Positions 22,701 to 31,629 of a stretch of 64,000 nucleotides of DNA are shown here, one piece after another (the stretch's first letter is position 1; each line of letters starts with the position of its first letter). The position numbers and the translations under genes were made by a program. The stretch comes from Peribacillus cavernae (GTDB lineage: Bacteria > Bacillota > Bacilli > Bacillales > DSM-1321). The notes below the pieces were generated by a model. It did no database searches. It saw nothing but the letters and a program-made list of their open reading frames with translations, and had not been told where the DNA came from. The stretch covers positions 1 to 64,000 of the forward strand of contig NZ_RYZZ01000037.1 in NCBI RefSeq assembly GCF_003989135.1. The letters run 5' to 3'.

Positions 22701-25700
22701 TTATTTATTTAGGTTTGTAATCCGCCCTTCAACAGAAGCGGTGATTTTGCCGCCGTTGAATGTCTTTTTCACGTAATTTACGAAAGCATCCAGATCGGGA
22801 GAACCGTACGTTCTTTCTTTTCCTTTCAGGACAAGATAGTTATCTCCGCCGCCAGCCATGAAGTCATTGACGGTTGCAGTATACTCTTTTGTATCCTCAA
22901 TTGGTGTGCCGTCTGCTTTAGTCAACTCGACAACCCGTTCCGTGACAGGCTTGCTGAAGTCAGCTTTATACTTCAGACCGGAGATTTGCAGTGTTTTTGG
23001 AGAGCCTTCAATGGCCCATTGCTGCTGCAGTAATGTTTTGATTTCTGCACCTGTTAGTGTCAGCTTTACAAGCGTGTTACCGAAAGGCTGAATTTTCGCA
23101 AGGTCAGCATACGTAATCGTTCCTTGAGGAATATCTGCACGAATGCCACCTGGGTTCATGAAGGCAAAGTCTGATTTCAAGTCATCCCTCATGGCGTCTG
23201 CAATCAGGTTCCCAAGTGCTGTTTCTTCTGTATAGGCATTTGTTCTTACAATCGGTGTATCTGCTGTACCAAGTGGTTCTTTTAATTCAGGGAACATATC
23301 AAGATACTTGTTAATGAAAGTCGTCGTTTCCGCATCAGGAGTGATGCCTTGTTGAGCGACCGTTACGATTTCAGCTGACTTTTTCACGATTTCATTTGTA
23401 ATTGGGTCGATTTCAAGATCAACATCCTCGAAGGCTGTTCCGTATGAGAATGCCTGGACCACTAGTTTGTTATCAACAACATTATTCAGCTTCGCATGGT
23501 TGTCACCAGCAAGGATAACGTCTACTTCATCATCTACTGCGTTTGCCAGATCGATAGCTTCACCCGACACAATACCATTTCTATCGCTGCCGGGATCATG
23601 GGAAATGACAACAATCGACTCGACGCCGTTTTTCTTTAATTCTGCCACCGCACTGTTAACAGCGGGAGCCTGTTCAATAAATTCTATCTTTTCAATTCCG
23701 GCCGGAGTTACCTTGGAAGGCGTTGCGTTGGTCACAACACCGATAAATCCAATATCTACCCCGCCGACCTTTTTGATCACATACGGATCAAGAATTGGCT
23801 TTTTAGTATCTTTATAGATTACGTTAGCAACAACATAGGGAAAATCTAATCCTTCAAATTCCACATCGGAAGTAGGCGATTTCCCGCCGTTGATTTGCGC
23901 CATTAGCGTATCTACACCTTTATCAAACTCATGGTTACCGACCGTTCCAACATCAAAGCCCATATTATTCAGGAACTCCAGGGTCGGTTTATCCTGCAGC
24001 TTAGAGGAAACGGGTGCACTTGCGCCCACAGCATCCCCGGCAGTAAGCAGTAGGGTATTTGCCGGATTTTCCGCTTCCCGCTTCTTTAGGTATGCAGCTA
24101 AATAATCAATACGTCCTTGTTTTATACCACCAAATTCGGACGTCGTATCCAGCTGTCCGTGAAGGTCGTTGATTCCAAGCAATTGAACCTTTACATTGGC
24201 AGGCTTCTCGCCTTTTAAGTTAAATTTGAAAATGCCAAAGCCATTGTCATCGGTTTTGCCGGTATAAGAGATTTTGCTGTCAGCTGTTAAATACTCAGCA
24301 CCTTTTGGAGATGAAGTAAAGGTTACATTCACATCGCCAAAGATAGGTGCGATCGACCAGTTGTCATCAGCTGTTGGATTGATTTCTTTGACTTCTGAAA
24401 TGTAATCCATTAAGATCTGGCGGTTTTCATCAGCTGAGTCAACAACATACTCGCTGCCCTTCACGCCAGGGAAGTTTCCGCCGCCGCCTGCACGGTAGTT
24501 ATTTGTAGCCACAATAAATTCTTGTTCAGGGTCTACTGCTTTGTCGTTATACTTTAGATTCGTGATACGGCTGGAATCGGATAACTTTGTACCTTTTTCA
24601 TCATAACGGGATGGCTTTGTGACATCGATTTGATACGTTACCCCGTCGATAACATCAAAGTTATAAACAGCAAACTTATCATTTAGCAGTTTTTGTTCTT
24701 CTGTTTTCGCCGGGTCAATTGTATTGAATTTGCCTGCCGACATCTCAAGCCATTCTTTTACCACAGATCCTTTTACTTTAATTGCTTTTAACGTGTTGTC
24801 ATACAGATATAGATCTCCGGCGCTTCTGATCGTTAAATCGCCTGGTTGAATTTCCGTGTATTCCTCCACACCATTGCGTCCTGCTTTGAAAGGTGCCCCA
24901 ACAGAAAGAATAGGAAGATCTTTATATTGTGGTTTGTTATTGGCAATATATTTTTCCACATACCACTTTTGGGCGTTCGTTACCACTTGTACGGATGGAT
25001 CATCCTTCACCAGTGCGAAATAGCTGTGAATTGGTGCCGTGGTTTTTCCAATCGGTGTGTTCACATATTTAATTGTAGCATCGTGATCTGCTTTTACCGC
25101 AGCAGCGACGGCTTTATTTTCTTCTACCTTCTTACCGGTTGCTTTATCAATAATCGCTCGTGTAGAAGCCTGGGAATTGTAGACCTTCCACTTTCCTTTC
25201 ACACGTTTGATATCAAGGTCGATAATTCCCAAGTTTCCGCCGCCATAGCCGGCCTGGACAGCAGGGACTCCATTAATCGTACCTTTTTTGTTGTCTACTC
25301 CAGGAAGAACATTGCCACTTGCGTCTTTGAAGAGGATGTCCAACGTTTTTTCGTCTGCTGCTGGAAATACTTTATGAGTATGCGAGAATGTGATTGCATT
25401 GATTCCGGGAACCTTACTGAGTGAATAAATCACGTCTTCGGTGTTTTTAATATCTCCACTAAAACCGGAATGGGTCAGCGCAATAACAACATCCGCACCT
25501 TTTCGCTTCATTTCCGGAATATACTTTTTCGCTGTTTCCACAATTCCTTTTGTGGTTACTTTGCCTTCCAGGTTAGCTTTGTCCCAATCCATAATTTGCG
25601 GCGGAACAAAACCGATATAACCGATTTTTACTTTGGCTTTTTTTCCTCTTTTATCAGTTACAACTTTCTCGACAATTTTATAAGGTTTAAAGGCATTCTT

Positions 25701-26243
25701 ATCATTACGGGGATTGTTATCATGGTCATCTTTATAGATATTGGCATTTACATAGGAAAATTTCGCATCATTAATCGCTTCATTTAGATAATCCAATCCA
25801 TAGTTAAACTCATGGTTTCCAAATGTAGCGATATCGTAGCCCATTTGGTTCATGGCTTTATATGCGGGATGGACTTCTCGTTTTTCAAGAGGATCCACTT
25901 TGGCTTTATATGTTCCCAGCGGTGTACCTTGAATCAAGTCGCCATTATCAACTAAGACACTGTTTTTCACTTCTTTTCTTGCCTGCTTGATCAGAGTCGC
26001 AGTCCGTGAAAACCCAACTGAATCAGAAGGTGCATTTTTGTAATAATCATAGCCTAATAGATTGGTATGGATGTCAGTCGTCTCCATAATGCGCAGCGAA
26101 AACTCCGAACGGTTCTGATGCTTTTGTTTATGGTGCCCGTGATCATGCCCATGAGCAAGAGATGGAACTGCAAATTGTGTTGTTACGAGTCCAATGGCAA
26201 CGGAAGAGGCAAGCCACTTTTTCAAATTGTGCTTAATCGACAT
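22701..26243 (-). CDS. yfkN: secreted bifunctional 2',3'-cyclic nucleotide phosphodiesterase / 5'-nucleotidase (YfkN-like)
   Basis: The product is about 1180 residues. A Sec signal peptide (basic KHNLKKW, hydrophobic run, AHG cleavage zone) is followed by a His-rich linker. The first half is a CpdB-like unit with metallophosphatase motifs (RIMETTDIHTNLLGYDYY, DNGDLIQGTPLGTY, TFGNHEFNYGLDYL, ITFSHTHKVFP) and a 5'-nucleotidase C domain. The second half, from about residue 690, repeats the plan in UshA form (LLGINDLHGQLDTT, TVGNHEFDKGVD, ILAGDNHAKL, FMNPGGIRADIPQG). B. subtilis YfkN is longer (about 1460 residues) and ends with a wall-sorting region. This one stops after the second catalytic unit with no LPxTG motif. 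ATG 26243 is preferred over GTG 26252, which abuts the AGAGGA site. Confidence 0.9.
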   Translation of the reverse strand: MSIKHNLKKWLASSVAIGLVTTQFAVPSLAHGHDHGHHKQKHQNRSEFSLRIMETTDIHTNLLGYDYYKNAPSDSVGFSRTATLIKQARKEVKNSVLVDNGDLIQGTPLGTYKAKVDPLEKREVHPAYKAMNQMGYDIATFGNHEFNYGLDYLNEAINDAKFSYVNANIYKDDHDNNPRNDKNAFKPYKIVEKVVTDKRGKKAKVKIGYIGFVPPQIMDWDKANLEGKVTTKGIVETAKKYIPEMKRKGADVVIALTHSGFSGDIKNTEDVIYSLSKVPGINAITFSHTHKVFPAADEKTLDILFKDASGNVLPGVDNKKGTINGVPAVQAGYGGGNLGIIDLDIKRVKGKWKVYNSQASTRAIIDKATGKKVEENKAVAAAVKADHDATIKYVNTPIGKTTAPIHSYFALVKDDPSVQVVTNAQKWYVEKYIANNKPQYKDLPILSVGAPFKAGRNGVEEYTEIQPGDLTIRSAGDLYLYDNTLKAIKVKGSVVKEWLEMSAGKFNTIDPAKTEEQKLLNDKFAVYNFDVIDGVTYQIDVTKPSRYDEKGTKLSDSSRITNLKYNDKAVDPEQEFIVATNNYRAGGGGNFPGVKGSEYVVDSADENRQILMDYISEVKEINPTADDNWSIAPIFGDVNVTFTSSPKGAEYLTADSKISYTGKTDDNGFGIFKFNLKGEKPANVKVQLLGINDLHGQLDTTSEFGGIKQGRIDYLAAYLKKREAENPANTLLLTAGDAVGASAPVSSKLQDKPTLEFLNNMGFDVGTVGNHEFDKGVDTLMAQINGGKSPTSDVEFEGLDFPYVVANVIYKDTKKPILDPYVIKKVGGVDIGFIGVVTNATPSKVTPAGIEKIEFIEQAPAVNSAVAELKKNGVESIVVISHDPGSDRNGIVSGEAIDLANAVDDEVDVILAGDNHAKLNNVVDNKLVVQAFSYGTAFEDVDLEIDPITNEIVKKSAEIVTVAQQGITPDAETTTFINKYLDMFPELKEPLGTADTPIVRTNAYTEETALGNLIADAMRDDLKSDFAFMNPGGIRADIPQGTITYADLAKIQPFGNTLVKLTLTGAEIKTLLQQQWAIEGSPKTLQISGLKYKADFSKPVTERVVELTKADGTPIEDTKEYTATVNDFMAGGGDNYLVLKGKERTYGSPDLDAFVNYVKKTFNGGKITASVEGRITNLNK

Positions 26244-26648
26244 AGTACTCACATTCCTCTCAAAGAATTTGAAATCCTAGATAAATATACCACGAGGATA
26301 TAGGAGTAGGATGAAGATTTTGTTAACTTACCAAACTACAGTTATTAAGATCTATTCTATTGATCTTCAAAGGCAAACAACTGTCTGTTTAATAGCTGAT
26401 TATACCTATTTTTTCTTCATAATAAGAAGGGGATACGGAAACGATTCACAGATTGAGGGGCCACTTGTACAATTAAAATAGCAGACAGGATCCCTACCCA
26501 ATTCCCAGTTCCCCACAAAAAGAAATTAATCATTATCAATTCAGCCCTAATACAAATCCTCATTCCACAAACCTCCAATTCAACAATAAGCAAAAAGCAA
26601 TCACACTATGCTGCAATCGCCCCTTTTCCGGAACAACAACATTTTTCT
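26244..26648. other. intergenic stretch, no gene seen
   Basis: This 405-bp stretch lies upstream of the yfkN-like gene (minus) and downstream of the dead acetyltransferase (minus). It must hold the yfkN-like promoter. I found no clear reading frame, repeat or strong hairpin. Confidence 0.4.
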
Positions 26649-26888
26649 TTAGAGATCTTCTTTTATGATGGAGTACATATATAAATCATCGAGTTTGCCA
26701 CAAGTAAATTCATAGTGTCTCAGCAATCCCTCTCTCTTAAAGCCTTGCTTTTCTACAAGTTTTTGTGATGGAAGATTAGCAGGTTCAATCAAAGCCTCAA
26801 TTCTTTCTAATTGAAAGTGGTGATAACCATACTTAACAACAGCTACCAATGCTTCACTAGCTATCCCTTTTCCCCAGTAATCTTTAGT
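26649..26888 (-). pseudogene. C-terminal half of a GNAT acetyltransferase, probable yuaI relic
   Basis: The frame is open from 26888 but is preceded by an in-frame stop and has no start. It encodes only the second half of an acetyltransferase: the acetyl-CoA loop KDYWGKGIASEALVAVVKYG, then LIEPANLPSQKLVEKQGFKR and the C-terminal strand. The N-terminal about 90 residues are gone. It lies just downstream of floT in the same orientation, exactly where B. subtilis has the acetyltransferase gene yuaI as third gene of the yuaF-floT-yuaI operon. The identification as yuaI is by position and family, not by full alignment. Confidence 0.75.
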
Positions 26889-26913
26889 TTAGTGCCCTCC
26901 TTTTAATCCCCGA

Positions 26914-26958
26914 AAAAAAGAGGATCTATTCCCTTTAATAGAAAATTGAGCCTCTTTT
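26914..26958 (-). terminator. Terminator after floT
   Basis: On the minus strand AAAAGAGGC..CCTCTTTTTTTCGG forms an 8-9-bp stem with a long loop and a seven-T tail, 27 bp past the floT stop. It now separates floT from the acetyltransferase relic. Confidence 0.65.
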
Positions 26959-26984
26959 CATTTTGAACACATACTATTCCTTCC

Positions 26985-28526
26985 TTAAGCTTTTTCTTTA
27001 CTTGCAGCCGTAGTCATGCTTGTTTCTACTAGTTCTTTTTCAATTGCTTGTCTTGATGGGTACATATCACGCTTGCCTGAGAAGTTCTCAATCAGCTCCT
27101 TCACATCTATTCCAGAAGAAGCCTTTAATGATTCTTGCAGAGTGGCCATTAGATTCGTTGCATATCCTGTCACTTTATTGGCGCCGCTGTTTGGTCCGCT
27201 GCTTCCGGTATCAACCACTGTGATTTTATCGATGCTTCCAAGCGGCTTAGCCACTTCTTTCGCGTATTCAGGCAGCATTTTTAAGATCATATCCATGACG
27301 GCAGCCTGGCCGAACTGCTCGAATGCTTCGGCAATTTTTTGTTTTGCTTCTGCTTCGGCAACCCCTTTTAAGCGGATGATTTCTGCTTCAGTGGTACCTT
27401 GCGCCCGTTGCGCTTCTGCTTTTGCAAGTCCGTCCATGCGCACTCGCTCCGCTTCTGCTTTTGCCATCGCTTCGATTCGATATTGATTCGCGTCCGCTTC
27501 CGTGATTTGCTTCATCTTGTCTGCTGAAGCCGCCTGTTCAACGGCATAGCGGTCAGCATCGGCTTTTTTCTTTACTTCCGAATCATATTGCTTTTCACGT
27601 CTGAGAATTTCTTTTTCCTCAAGTTCAATTTGCTTTTGGCGTTCGACAATTTTGATTTGCATTTCTTGTTCGGTCACTTCTTGTTTGGAGCGGGCCGTTT
27701 CTAAATCATAAGCCTGGTCAGCTTTGGCTTTGGCAATATCCTGCTCTCGGCGGTATTCAGCAATTTTCAATTTATTGATCTTTTCTGCCTCGGCAATTTC
27801 AGTGGCCCTTTCAAGCTCGGCCTTTTGGGCCTCCTTTGCGGCGGCAGCCCTTTTAATACGGGTTTCCTTGTCGGCTTCAGCAGTAGCGATATCCGCGTCC
27901 CTCTTTACCTGTGCAATCCTCGGTTTACCAAGCGAATCCAAATAGCCGTTTTTGTCCCTAACATCTTTAATCGTAAACGAAACGATGATTAATCCCATCT
28001 TAGCCAGATCCTGAGAGGCCACTCGCTGGACTTCCTGGGAAAACTTTTCTCGGTTTTTATAAATTTCTTCGACCGTCATCGAACCTAGAATGGAGCGGAG
28101 ATGGCCTTCGAGAACCTCACGTGCCTCCTGTTCCCTGTCCTGTTTTGCTTTTCCAAGGAATTGCTCAGCAGCGGTGGCAATTTCTGAAATGGTATTGCCA
28201 ATTTTAATAATCGATACTCCGTCCGCCATAACCGGCACGCCTTGTTCGGTGTATACTTCCGGGGTTGACACTTCAAGCTTGCTGGATAACAAGCTTAATG
28301 GCTCTGACTGTTGGAAGACTGGAAATACAAAGGTTCCTCCTCCGCGAACAATCTTGATTTTGTTTCCTGATTCATCGACGTGTACGTTTTTGTTTCCAAG
28401 ATAGCTCCCTGTAACGATCAACGCTTCATCAGGCCCAGCTGTTCGATATTTTGTAATAAAGATCCCCAAAAGGGCAATTAACAAAAAAGCCACCACTGCA
28501 ACTACAATCCATACTACATTAAACAT
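26985..28526 (-). CDS. floT: flotillin FloT
   Basis: The 513 residues compare with about 509 for B. subtilis FloT. An N-terminal membrane hairpin (about residues 5-24) is followed by an SPFH/band-7 domain (about 30-210: VFPVFQQSEPLSLLSSKLEV, AEQFLGKAKQDREQEAREVL). A long Ala/Glu/Lys coiled coil (about 215-390) with the flotillin EA repeats follows. The C-terminal tail contains GQAAVMDMILKMLPEYAKEV. FloT forms membrane assemblies that organise signalling proteins and keep the membrane fluid, and it acts with the NfeD protein encoded just upstream (12-bp gap). The operon is expressed from a SigW promoter. Confidence 0.96.
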   Translation of the reverse strand: MFNVVWIVVAVVAFLLIALLGIFITKYRTAGPDEALIVTGSYLGNKNVHVDESGNKIKIVRGGGTFVFPVFQQSEPLSLLSSKLEVSTPEVYTEQGVPVMADGVSIIKIGNTISEIATAAEQFLGKAKQDREQEAREVLEGHLRSILGSMTVEEIYKNREKFSQEVQRVASQDLAKMGLIIVSFTIKDVRDKNGYLDSLGKPRIAQVKRDADIATAEADKETRIKRAAAAKEAQKAELERATEIAEAEKINKLKIAEYRREQDIAKAKADQAYDLETARSKQEVTEQEMQIKIVERQKQIELEEKEILRREKQYDSEVKKKADADRYAVEQAASADKMKQITEADANQYRIEAMAKAEAERVRMDGLAKAEAQRAQGTTEAEIIRLKGVAEAEAKQKIAEAFEQFGQAAVMDMILKMLPEYAKEVAKPLGSIDKITVVDTGSSGPNSGANKVTGYATNLMATLQESLKASSGIDVKELIENFSGKRDMYPSRQAIEKELVETSMTTAASKEKA

Positions 28527-28538
28527 AAGGAAACCCTC

Positions 28539-29075
28539 CTATCCAATATCTAAGATCTGCTCACGCGGAGCAACGTGCAAAATTCCATTTTGAACATCAA
28601 TAATCAATACCTTTGTTTGTGAGGGGATATTTTCTGCATGAAAACTGACTGCAGGTTTTGCAAAGGAACCGCTTTTGCTTTCAATAAGCACTTCGCCAAA
28701 ACCATCTACCGGAACGGATGTAATCACCGTTCCTACACGTCCCTTTAAATCTGCTTCTAAGATGACCAGTGATTCTTCCGCGGAGGATAACGGGATTAGG
28801 ATAAGTACATTAAGCAAACTGACTAAAAGTACTGCGGTTACCGCTGCGATAACTGAGACAAAGATGCTGGACAAGGAAGTCAAATGCTCTAAAAGATAGC
28901 CGCAAGCGCTGAAAATAGTGAGAAATGACAAAATTAAAGCAGGGTTCAATACATCTGGAAGATGTAATCCAGCAAAAATATCATTTAACAGAATAAACAC
29001 AAACGTCAACACACCGGCAATGATCAATCCATATAAATAAATTTGTTCCAGCGGGGCCCCGAATAGCTCCATCAT
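28539..29075 (-). CDS. yuaF: NfeD-like membrane protein YuaF
   Basis: The 178 residues match the size of B. subtilis YuaF (174). There are three hydrophobic helices (about residues 14-33, 42-60, 70-95). A C-terminal OB-fold NfeD domain follows, starting near LEADLKGRVGTVITSVPVDG and ending VAPREQILDIG. NfeD proteins partner with flotillin-type SPFH proteins. Start ATG 29075 follows AAAGGA. It is the first gene of the operon with floT. Confidence 0.93.
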   Translation of the reverse strand: MMELFGAPLEQIYLYGLIIAGVLTFVFILLNDIFAGLHLPDVLNPALILSFLTIFSACGYLLEHLTSLSSIFVSVIAAVTAVLLVSLLNVLILIPLSSAEESLVILEADLKGRVGTVITSVPVDGFGEVLIESKSGSFAKPAVSFHAENIPSQTKVLIIDVQNGILHVAPREQILDIG

Positions 29076-29132
29076 GCTCAGTCCTTTTAACTAGATTTTT
29101 TCTTTTTTATCTACCCTTATATTACCATTTAA

Positions 29133-29158
29133 TACGTCTATTTGGGGATATGGTTTCA
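29133..29158 (-). promoter_or_regulatory. SigW promoter of yuaF-floT
   Basis: The minus strand reads TGAAAC, exactly 16 nt, then CGTA, a perfect match to the SigW consensus and 58 bp upstream of the yuaF start. The B. subtilis yuaF operon is a known SigW (envelope stress) target. Confidence 0.9.
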
Positions 29159-29194
29159 TAAATTTCCTTTTTTCTAATAAAGCTCAAACTAAAA

Positions 29195-29230
29195 ACAAAA
29201 AAGCGATAGAATGGGTTCCATCGCTTTTTT
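29195..29230 (-). terminator. Terminator of the ATP-grasp/Cys-protein cassette
   Basis: The stem AAGCGATAGAA / TTCCATCGCTT has T/A runs on both sides. It lies 50 bp past the stop of the 606-residue gene and can work in both directions. Confidence 0.85.
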
Positions 29231-29278
29231 GTTCTATCATCAAGGTGCTATTTGTTCTTATCAAGAACTTTTTTCATG

Positions 29279-31099
29279 TTACTCTGGATAGTGAAACGCA
29301 TATAAGCACGTTAAGAAATCAGCAAAAAGCAGCGAACTTTCCCCCTCTAATTCACCATTCTCTGTGACGCTCGTTTTGATATTGCTTCCCCATGTCTGGC
29401 TGCTGTCGTTGTTCGGATTGTAAAAATAGACACGATTGTTGCCCTCAGGGTCTTCTCCTATCCGCTGAATCAAGATAGCATGTGCTCCTAAAGCTTGATC
29501 GTTTTGGTCATAAATGACAATCCCTGCCGGCTGAGGAAGGTAACTGTTGATGGTATTGGAATAAGCCGGATGATAATAGTTTTGAAACTGGTCGGAAAAA
29601 TCGTCATGATGATATTTATCAGCAAAGCCGGATAGCACTCCACTTCGATGGAAAGCAGGATTAATCACTTTATGGATATCTTCTCCCCTGAATCCTATCC
29701 GCTTTATCATATCTTCGTAAATTGCATGCAGAGGCGGAACTAACACCACTGAAACAGAATCCATTGGTATTGTGTAATCAAGATCTTTTACTGTAAGAGC
29801 GCAAGAATCGATCGTTATTCCTTCGAAGAAACAAGTAATATTCCCGTTTGTCACTGCCTCTGCTAGAAGGTCAAGCAGGAAGACCGGATCTTTTTGCGCC
29901 CAGTAGCTGAGTGCCCTTGTCGACTGGCAGCATGGATTAAATCCCTGGCCGATTCCCAATGGCTGGCCAAGTACGCTGACTATCCCTGCAAGCAGAGAAA
30001 CCGATGCTTCGAGTTCGTTATCGTAATAGAGGGCTTTTAGTTTATTTTCCGCTTCCGGGACCGGGACTGTACGGATAAATACTTCTAACCTGTTTGTAAA
30101 ATCAGCGGTAAAAATATCCCGCTCCAGCAGTCGTGACAACCCGTATACAGACTGTTTTGTGTGTGGCTTTATCGCTATTTCAATCAACTTTTTTACTAAA
30201 TCAGCATTTGCATTCAGCCTTCTGAAACCATCCGAGCTTAACCCTAACATTTTTCCCACTAAGTGGAAATGATGTTTTACAGCAAAGGTTATAAAGTGCA
30301 CATGAACCTTGGAAACTAGCCCGGTGTCATGCATGGACCTGCTCAATTGTTCCGCTTCTTTTGCGAGTATAGTTTCAGTGCTGTGAGCAAGGTCTTCAAC
30401 ATAATTCCCCTTATATTGCCTCGATAATTCAGAGGGGAGGGTCACTGCACTTTCAAAACGGTGAAACTCCGTATTTATCCTTTGATCCTCCATTGTGCAA
30501 TTAATGCCTGAAGCAATTAACTTTTCGATATTACTCGTAATGATCGGCCTCTGGATGGAAAGCTTTTTAATTTCTTCGGTCAAAAAAGTGAGTATCCCCG
30601 GGAAAGAATGCTGTGTGAAAATAAATTCAAACAGCTGCCTGATTTGTAATGTTTCCTGGGTGCCTTTAATTCTCATTTCTTCTGTTTCAGGCTGGTATAA
30701 AATATCCAGGTTATGAGTGAGGACTTTATCCAGATAGCTTTTGGCATCCTCCCTAGGAATGTAAGGGGAAATATATAATCCAGTAGCTACAGCGAGCATT
30801 CGTAAATTGCTGATTGTCTCCGCTGCAGCAAGCTTTCCGCCAGCTGCAAGCGTCCCGCGAACCAGTTGGGGCTGGAGCTTGCTGGCGTTCTCCCATGGCC
30901 CTCCTGAAAAAAAACCATATTGATCCAGCGATGGCGCATATTTAAACAAGCACTCTATTCCGATTCGGTCATTCATCAATTCTTGAGCTTCCTGGAGCAG
31001 ACTTTCTTTGATCATTTGCTTATCGTTTTTCCCATTCTGGCCATATAACCCAACAAGATACGGAAACTGATTTTCACCTACATGCCATAAAAGGCCCAT
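29279..31099 (-). CDS. large protein with papain-like Cys/His/Asn signature (paralogue 2)
   Basis: The 606-residue product is a clear paralogue of the product of the next gene upstream. Shared landmarks are GPWENASKLQPQLVRGTLAA (about 68-87), the Cys box GQPLGIGQGFNPCCQSTRAL (about 378-397, Cys391 candidate nucleophile), ALGAHAILIQRI (His540) and YFYNPNNDSSQTWG (Asn561/Asn563/Asp565). The order Cys, His, Asn/Asp fits a papain-like or transglutaminase-like fold. There are no signal peptide and no transmembrane helices. Start ATG 31099 follows GGGGCAGGGA. I do not recognise a named family, and a peptidase, amidase or acyl-transfer role is inference from the signature. Confidence 0.8.
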   Translation of the reverse strand: MGLLWHVGENQFPYLVGLYGQNGKNDKQMIKESLLQEAQELMNDRIGIECLFKYAPSLDQYGFFSGGPWENASKLQPQLVRGTLAAGGKLAAAETISNLRMLAVATGLYISPYIPREDAKSYLDKVLTHNLDILYQPETEEMRIKGTQETLQIRQLFEFIFTQHSFPGILTFLTEEIKKLSIQRPIITSNIEKLIASGINCTMEDQRINTEFHRFESAVTLPSELSRQYKGNYVEDLAHSTETILAKEAEQLSRSMHDTGLVSKVHVHFITFAVKHHFHLVGKMLGLSSDGFRRLNANADLVKKLIEIAIKPHTKQSVYGLSRLLERDIFTADFTNRLEVFIRTVPVPEAENKLKALYYDNELEASVSLLAGIVSVLGQPLGIGQGFNPCCQSTRALSYWAQKDPVFLLDLLAEAVTNGNITCFFEGITIDSCALTVKDLDYTIPMDSVSVVLVPPLHAIYEDMIKRIGFRGEDIHKVINPAFHRSGVLSGFADKYHHDDFSDQFQNYYHPAYSNTINSYLPQPAGIVIYDQNDQALGAHAILIQRIGEDPEGNNRVYFYNPNNDSSQTWGSNIKTSVTENGELEGESSLLFADFLTCLYAFHYPE

Positions 31100-31410
31100 T
31101 TATCCCTGCCCCTTCAATCAAAAGGTTTATTATATTATAGACAGTAAATGGAAGATGTCTACTTCCTTTTTGGGAATTGGGTGATTAATTAATCAGCAAC
31201 AACGTAAGTGCCCCTATAAATACTCTGCCACAACTTCAACCGGAGAAATCCACTCAAAGAAATGTTAAAAACCTGAATAGAAACTGAAACAGTTTTCATA
31301 ATAGTGCTATCTTTGTATACATCAGGGATAAATCCTTAAAAGAAGAACTCATTCTTTAACTTTGTATGCATTTTCAGACTTAGTGAATATTATGATTGAC
31401 TACAAACGGG

Positions 31411-31470
31411 GAGTTTGGTTGAATTAACATTAAAACGGTTGAATTGATCCGGAGTTTGGTTGAATTATTT
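31411..31470 (+). repeat. array D2: GGTTGAATT units at 20/21-bp spacing
   Basis: GGTTGAATT occurs at 31417, 31437 and 31458 (steps 20 and 21), twice preceded by GAGTTT. The first unit continues AATTAAC, as in array D1. It lies in the 530-bp gap between the two Cys-protein paralogues, a gap that otherwise holds no visible gene. Confidence 0.7.
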
Positions 31471-31564
31471 TCCTAACTCTTGTTTTGTTAAATTCTGCCC
31501 GGAAACGAAATTTTCTTTTGTGAAAAAAGGTTCTTTCCAGACCGCTTTATACTCTTCCATTATA

Positions 31565-31609
31565 TATAAAAAGCAGCGTGATCACTGGCCTGAGTGATCA
31601 CGCTGCTTT
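31565..31609 (-). terminator. Terminator of the 655-residue paralogue gene
   Basis: The 16-bp stem AAGCAGCGTGATCACT / AGTGATCACGCTGCTT is followed on the minus strand by TTTTATATA, 21 bp past the stop. It implies that the 606-residue paralogue needs its own promoter. Confidence 0.9.
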
Positions 31610-31629
31610 GAATTAACGATTTGTTGGTC

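Noticed and set aside
24846-25424. 192-codon plus-strand reading frame with hydrophobic, Cys-rich translation
   Set aside because: Fully antisense to the YfkN-like gene. Composition typical of a complementary-frame artefact.
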